Source of the DNA: Acanthococcus lagerstroemiae
Taxonomy: Eukaryota; Arthropoda; Insecta; Hemiptera; Eriococcidae
Assembly: GCA_031841125.1 (NCBI GenBank)
Contig: CM063109.1
Coordinates: 6,300,321-6,364,320 of the forward strand
DNA: 64,000 nucleotides
Direction: 5' to 3'
Shown here: positions 57,680 to 64,000 of the stretch, in pieces
How the letters are laid out: each line of letters starts with the position of its first letter
Position numbering within the stretch: position 1 is the stretch's first letter
Made by a program: the position numbers and the translations under genes
The notes under the pieces: model-generated
The model's database searches: none
Seen by the model: only the letters and a program-made list of their open reading frames with translations
Told to the model about the DNA's origin: nothing

Positions 57680-60600
57680 TATATATGCATTATTGCACCG
57701 ATCTGAAAGTTCACCTAACCCAATGGGCGTGGAAAAAGATCGCATCTCTGTGATGCAGAAGTGTCGGCTGAGCGCATCCGGAATACATTTATCATTTATC
57801 ATCCATAACGAACACAAGACGAGCCAGGCAAAATGCTTTATTAAGCTGACTAATTCGTTTAATTTGGCCCCCATTACTCGGTTTATGTCAACGGACTATA
57901 TCGTTCCAATTATCTGTTAGGTACCAGACTGACACTGACACTGTGTAAACACAGAAATGTAAATATATTCGCCAAATATTCGTCGCACTGAACTTTTACA
58001 GCTAAATTTGATATTGAGAGTACCTATATGCGATCCATCTGTGTTATGCCGGGTTCATAAACAGAGGTAGGTCATTGTAAGTACACTCTGCGTGTATTTA
58101 CAAACCTTTATTTAGCAAATATTATCTGTTTCTGCGACGAAAACTATCATGAGGTAGGTACTCAACTTGGGCGTAATAAGTTTCGATATAATTTCTCTTT
58201 CGTTTGTCATGAAATAATAATTGCGTAGCTTTGTACCAGCAACTGAGCCTTTAAGGTTAAGGTCGCGCGAGTGGTTGCGCTGGTTTAGTTGATAGCCTTC
58301 GTTAAAAATGTTCATTAGCGTGTTAATTTTAACCTTAGAAAACCTATTGAGTATGATTCTATAACAAAGTTTACAGTTTTGTTCAGGGATGGGTAGATAG
58401 TATTAGTTGGTGCTGAAATGGCCACAGGTACGGGTTTCGCCGACATTTATGAAAAATCAACTTGCTGTTCCTTGATTATTTTCAGTGCATCTGTACTCCG
58501 AATAGTCACTTTGCTATAATGATGCGCCATAGTGCCATGTTTGATCACCTCTCCCTATTAGTTTTATGGTGCATCATAATTTGATTTGTCGAGTTTTCCA
58601 GTGTTAAAATTTCAATTCCTCAGGCTGCTTATGCTGTTTTTTCTATCGAAATAATACTCCATCGCATAACTTTATTCTTTACAGCTAGACTGATAATTTC
58701 TAAGAAGTGCTGCAATGTGGATTCCGTTTCGGTAAACATACGATCGACTGTTGGGTACTTTCTTGTCAATTAAATGAAGGAACATCCCCAAACCTGAGAA
58801 TACAATTCAGTGGCGCTGTGCCACAAAAAACTATAAGCTGAAAAATTTTCAGCATCGTCTTCATCGCTAGGCTACCTGACTTACACGTATATTTCTTCTA
58901 AACAGATTCCTAAGATCATTAATTGTGCAGCTTGCAACTGAAGTACAACTGTACTCTGAAGAATGTTCTCGAATGAGGTTCGACTAAGATGCAGTTCGTT
59001 CCAGGCGATTTTTAATTGATTTGTAAAAGTCCATTTTTAATAAGAGCTAAATTCCGTAATGTCAAGGGAATTTTGCAACCGGTTTGCTAACTAGTAGCAT
59101 CGAACAGAAGTACTTTGAACCGGAATACAAATTGTATTTTTACGCGGTGTTAACACGAGGTAAATTAAAAATTCGAAATTAATATCCTGTACATCCGTTA
59201 AGTAATGGCTTTTTAAAGATCACTTATTCTCATTGCTTTCGCGAGTTGAATCGCATATCAATTTTTATCTCATCAGGTATAACATCGGCGGAAGGTATTG
59301 AAAAAACATCTGTGACTATTAGATGGAAAATGAAATACCAGTAAAAAATTATCTACTTGAGAAATCTAACTTCTAGTCAATCAGATAATTTGATTTTGCA
59401 TAAACTTAATAAGTTAGTTCTCAGGTGGCTTAGCGATGAAGTGACAGAATTTCATACTACGGTCAAAATTCATGTTCGTTAAAGTAACGATTGGACGATT
59501 GTGAACAATTCGAGGGAATTGTTTGACTGAGATTACAAGACACGAAATTTTCCTCAAAACGTATAATTTTATATGAGAATGAGGTGCACCAGACCGAATG
59601 AAAATTGCTAAAAAGACTGGAGAATGAATTGGTACCCGTCTATAATTCCTTACACACTTCGGAATCACAATATGGCGAATTTCTGTCTTTAATTTTCACG
59701 ACTCTGGAAATTCGTATTAGGTAGATAAAAGAATTTGAGTTATCGCGTGATTTCAGACAATTTTTATTTCAGTGAATAATTACATCGCCTAAATTGAAGA
59801 AAATCGTTGATTTCCGGTCATGTTGGACGTTTCCGGTTGCGTGAATTTTAAATTATGCTTACTCGTATAATGAAAACCTCGAATGGCATAGGAAAAGTCC
59901 ATGAGAAAACGCCTATAAAATTCTCGCCATGATGAAAAGTGGTAGTTATTTCAGTTTCAAATTTTTCCTCAGCGAATTCAAATTTCCATTACAAATTTGT
60001 AAACGATTCAGGTTTTCTTCGCTGTGTGAAACATCAGAGAATGAAAATAATGAAATTAGTGCTGACATTAGGTTCAAAATGCTTCCCCTAAAGAATTTTC
60101 TCCGTAATTATTCTCAGTTTTTTTTCTGTTTTTCTTTTGTGTGTATTTTTTCTCACTAATTTTTTCAAACATCCTTTCCCAACTCAGCGCCCCGGGGCAC
60201 AGCTCTCTTTGTGTCCTTCATCTACTTTGAATACTTTTTGAGTCTGCAGATTGGAGTGGGAGCAAATGAAGGCAGTCTTCCATGACCTGACTGTTTGCCC
60301 CCCCCCCAGGAATTTTATTTTTCGTTTACTGAAATTTGACATCGTTATTTTGACCCTAGTTACTTCTGTGGAAAAGTAGTCAGGCCAGAAAGACTCATTT
60401 TGATATACTAAGAGGCTTCGCAGCTCAACTCCCGATAGGACTGTATTTGACCATTTTGTCTTATGTTTGATGAAAATATAAAGAAATTAATTTCCACAGG
60501 CACAAGGCTTCAAACATCAAACTACTGAAATACAATCTGTCGGTCCAGTTAATACATTTGTGTGTCTTCTCCGTTAGTAGGTGTTTTGTTATTCACGTTT

Positions 60601-60985
60601 CGGTCCTTCCACTTTTTTCTTTTTGTATTTTCTGTTATTTTTATTTTTGTACTAAGTACATTTTTGTGTATTCCGGTATTCCGTCATATCCACTTCAATT
60701 TCCATAAAAATGTATATTATGTGTTGTCAAAAACATACAACAAATATTAGGATAAATGTTGATGGGAGAATGACAATAATGATGACGATATTTTCATGCC
60801 TTTTTTTTTTATGTGTCTAAGTTATATCTCATTTTGATTTCTGAGTTTGTCTTCCTCTTCATCTTTTTACGCCCTGATTTCTTATGTCTTCGTTTTTTTT
60901 TTTCGAGAGAGGGAAGAAAGATGAGTTTATTAATGCAAGTAGGGTATATGAGAAGGACATCGTAAAACATAAAAAAGAAACTCCT
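57680..60985. other. No recognisable gene
   Basis: AT-rich sequence with short frames and a C-run near 60298-60308. No exon of the ChaC-like gene, RNA gene or transposon terminus recognised. Confidence 0.4.
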
Positions 60986-60989
60986 CAAT

Positions 60990-61540
60990 AGTGTGCCAGA
61001 CTTGTTTGAAACTAAAACGTGTCAGAACTTCTACAAGACTGGCTGGGAGTTTTCAGGACCTGTTTAAAACTCTACTAACCCTGTTTGTGCTATGCAAATG
61101 ACTCCTTACTAACTTGTAAGCTTCTTGAGACTCATTCAGATTTTCTTAACACTTGTGAAAATTATCTAAGATGCTCTCAGATTAAGAATTTTACTAGACT
61201 TACTTAAGATTCTTCTAGACTTGTTCGAAACTCTTTAAGACACTTTAGAACTTCTTTAAGACTTGAATAACTTTTCAAAACTCGTCCTGAACTGTGCTAG
61301 ACCGTTTTATAGTTCTTCAGTATTCCCCCTCGGCATTGATGCGATGCCCGAAAGGTTAGTTTCCGGTGCTGGGGGTGCGGTGTCTCAGGGGCCACTTTGG
61401 CATGTGTGCATCGCCATACGTCCCACCACACCAGTTCTTTAGTATTTTCTAGACCTATTACAGTCTTTTAAAGATTCTTCCAGACCTGTTTCTTGACTCC
61501 AGAAAGCTCTCCCAGATTCTTAGCAATTCTTCAAAATGAG
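60990..61540 (+). repeat. Degenerate short repeats resembling GACTTGTT.AGACTCTT
   Basis: Words such as AGACTTGTT, AAGATTCTT, TCTAGAC and AGACCTGTT recur roughly every 20-25 bases with poor conservation. The array is interrupted by the LINE 3' tip at 61325-61432, which lies inside it. Confidence 0.5.
61325..61432 (+). mobile_element. Very short 3' tip of the R1-type LINE with 14-bp target duplication
   Basis: The 108 bases match the reverse complement of 18548-18660 (shared GTGTCTCAGGGGCCACTTTG and GCATCGCCATACGTCCCAC). Flanks AGTTCTTCAGTATT (61311-61324) and AGTTCTTTAGTATT (61433-61446) are a target duplication with one mismatch. Both copies end in a CACACC/CAACAC-like sequence rather than polyA. 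Confidence 0.88.
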
Positions 61541-61549
61541 TGCTAGTCG

Positions 61550-64000
61550 TAAAACGCATCTTAAGGCAAAACATAACATCCGCTTCCCCCTTCACTCATT
61601 CTCCAAACAAATGAGTTGAGTTTCATGTATTTCTTCTTTTAATTCATTCTTTCCTCCGTTCCTTCACTTCCTTTCTCTTTTCATTCTGTACTTCTTGTAT
61701 GGTATTTTCATGTGTCTCTTTCCAGCAGAGCACCTCAAGGAGTTTGCTGGACTTGATAGGTCGTATAAACCTCACGCTGTTCGAATTCGGAAGGTATTGT
61801 AGGGTCCTTTCCATCATAAGCTTTCTCAATTTATGATCTGATCCTGTACTTTTCGCTTTTAGAATCAATTCGAATTTAGCATTTTCAAGCTCATATTCAA
61901 GAATGTTGCATAAATGGACTCAGAGAGAATGTATGTATCTCTTTCTCTCATTTCAAACTGGGAGGATTTGCGATTCAGATACTTCATAAAATGAAGTGTT
62001 TTGAATGGGCTTCGGGGCAATTTGAGTTGCTGATTTGAAAACAGTAATTTGCATTGAAATAAATACGATCCCGGAAATTAACGGGCAACAAAAAGAGTAA
62101 CGTACGCCTCGCCACGTATAATTAACGTATCGTAACCCACCACCAAGGACGTCGCGAGAAATTATTGCGAATCGGTAATCATAACACGTTTACATGAGTT
62201 TCCATTCAAATTAATGAATTTTTAACATAAAGATTCCTGCGTTAGCATCGAGTAGAAAATTATCTATTTTGCTGTAAGTCATAGGTATAGGTGAAAATTT
62301 TGAACACAGCCCTTGCCTTTCCATCAAATTTGTTTAATGCAGCCACATTGTACCAAATTTGTTGGTTTTAATTGAAAGTATGCACTTTCCACCCGGATAG
62401 CGGATTTCTGAGAAGCACATTAACCTCGTGCATGGAGAGCGGGAGAGGGGAGGAGGGGGCTGAATTATCATCACCAATAAAAACTCCCCCTAGTATCATC
62501 ATACTAATTCTGAGTGTACTGCTACGGAATATGCATGTGGGTTGTTGGTGGAATGATGAGCCAAGCGACTTGAATCTGAGAATGTCAGAAGTTGACTTTC
62601 AGACATAAATTTGGCGATATTTCGTATATATTTTCAAGAAATTCTTGAAAGAAGTTGAGATTTGTAAACTCTATATGAGACAGTGGTGTAATCTCTGGGC
62701 CAAGTTGAATTAGGATATATGAGATGAGGAAATGCCTGTCAAAACTCCAAACTTCCACATTTGACCATATTCTGCCGACACGATTTTTGAATGATATACT
62801 TATCGCCAACGTCCAATTATGAGGTTGTGTATAGAACGTAACGAGGGGCAAAAATTGTTGAATTCCCAGCTGGCTCGAGTCAAAATTCCCAAGTATCAAA
62901 ATTTGTTTGTATTGGCAAAAAAAAAAAAAAAAAAAACAAACAAACAAACGTAAACCTTTTTTGACTTGTTGGATTTTTCCAACTTTTGATCCATCTACTA
63001 AGATTTCCCTACTCCGGCGGAGGCTTGGAGGGCAAGCTTCCCCCGTGTCCCCTTATCTGTGTCCCTGGTTTTGTATGTAGACGAATACATTAGATCCAGC
63101 AAAAGTTAATCAGTGACTCTGTCGCTGTATACTGCCGCGTCTTCAATTTGTCTTTCAAAAGTCATTTTCTTGTTTGGTCATCAAAATTCTGTATTGCCCG
63201 AAAGCGAACCTATGCAAGACATGCTGGTACTGGATAAATTGTATGAAGCCAAAGGACAAGTTTATGTCAACAGGCTCTGGTACTGAATTGTCCTGGTTTT
63301 GGCTATATGGTAGGGTGCTTCCCAAAACTTTTTTTTTTCTTCCCGAAATGTTTTGCGCTCTACGGCAAAATGTGTGCTAGTTGAAACCCACCAGCGAACA
63401 TTTTTTTGTAATTAAAAAATGTTGGGGGATTCCTCTACAGCCCTGAAATTCAGCATAAATTTGTTCTTTCTGCTGAAAAGAAAAAAAGAAAGAAAGAAAA
63501 GGAAAAACAACCCTAAATATTATGAAGTTTTAAAGATAAAAAACCGTTCAACTAAAAAAAAAAAAACATTCTCTATAATGTAACAAAGAAATAAGTATCT
63601 AGATTCTGGTAAAAAAATTTTTCTCAAAGCCGTTGGCCGGTGATTTATGTTTGAGGAAAACGGATCTATTTTCATTACGGCTCACAAAAATACAATAGGA
63701 ATAATTAAAAATATATTTACATGGTTTTCGGACAAGTAACGTTAATTTGGTCTTAATCCCACCCAGCAGACAGCACTGGGGGTCAAACCCTAAAAATTAA
63801 GGGTGAGTACTTAAAATACATTAAAGTAAGTGTTTTGAATCGCTGAATTTATTTTTGTGGTTGTTTCCTGTGTCACCCTCACCCCGATTTATCCAAAGAG
63901 GCTAAAATATGCAATATTCACATAACATAAATGTTGATGTACAACATATCAAAATTAAAGTTTCGTGAGTCGGTAAATTCGTTTTTAACCTTTTTTCAGA
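61550..64000. other. No recognisable gene; dispersed repeat at 62860-63070
   Basis: An A-run and CAAA repeats at 62919-62950, followed by GACTTGTTGGATTTTTCCAA, match the 16450-16735 repeat. Simple AAAG-type repeats near 63478-63505. Otherwise nothing recognised. Confidence 0.45.

Noticed and set aside
1..64000. Bacterial or organelle origin, operons or ribosome binding sites
   Set aside because: LINE, SINE, MITE and splice features with very low gene density are nuclear eukaryotic; no rRNA, no operon structure.

Overview
This is eukaryotic genomic DNA, most likely from an arthropod and probably an insect. It has no operons and no long genes. Open frames are short. Spliceosomal signals flank the one recognisable host exon. 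The sequence is crowded with non-LTR retrotransposon relics, tRNA-derived SINEs, LTRs and small inverted-repeat DNA elements. Base composition and transposon mix would fit a hemipteran such as a whitefly, but that is a guess; nothing here identifies the species.

The only convincing host gene is the first coding exon (47916-48128, + strand) of a ChaC-type gamma-glutamylcyclotransferase (glutathione degradation). It ends at a GTATGT donor. No later exon was recognised in the remaining 16 kb, so that stretch may be its first intron. Everything else supported by the sequence is mobile or repetitive.

Layout: 1-2516 is an RTE-like LINE split by a DNA element with a 9-bp target duplication. 3842-6540 holds an LTR-like sequence, a 229-bp tandem duplication, a 116-bp-arm inverted repeat and a GTAAC-rich element. 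9384-10658 is a tandem array of four ~218-bp LTRs. 10755-13650 holds minisatellite-like repeats and LINE/SINE scraps. 15540-16240 looks like a Penelope-like remnant. 18548-21090 is the best preserved element, a 5'-truncated R1-type LINE with a 13-bp target duplication and one stop codon; a 108-bp copy of its 3' tip lies at 61325-61432. 21290-22608 is an RTE endonuclease relic, followed by a SINE. 27936-28597 is a small DNA element with a SINE inside. 30102-32905 holds a SINE and three LINE pieces. 34921-40205 holds a second GTAAC element and two LINE pieces flanking a 3.2-kb unit rich in CGCGTTTT motifs. 41771-42126 is a nested pair of foldback elements. 42985-46855 holds LINE ends, a hAT-like relic and a large foldback element inside an RNase H LINE. 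49738-51200 is a LINE with an inverted 5' piece. 52430-57679 holds several MITE-like elements and short tandem repeats.

The pieces do not work together as a pathway. The value of the window is as a record of transposition: nested insertions with target duplications, LINE 3' tips, SINEs sharing a tail but differing in tRNA-like heads, and LTR recombination products. Long intervals with no recognisable feature are stated as such.
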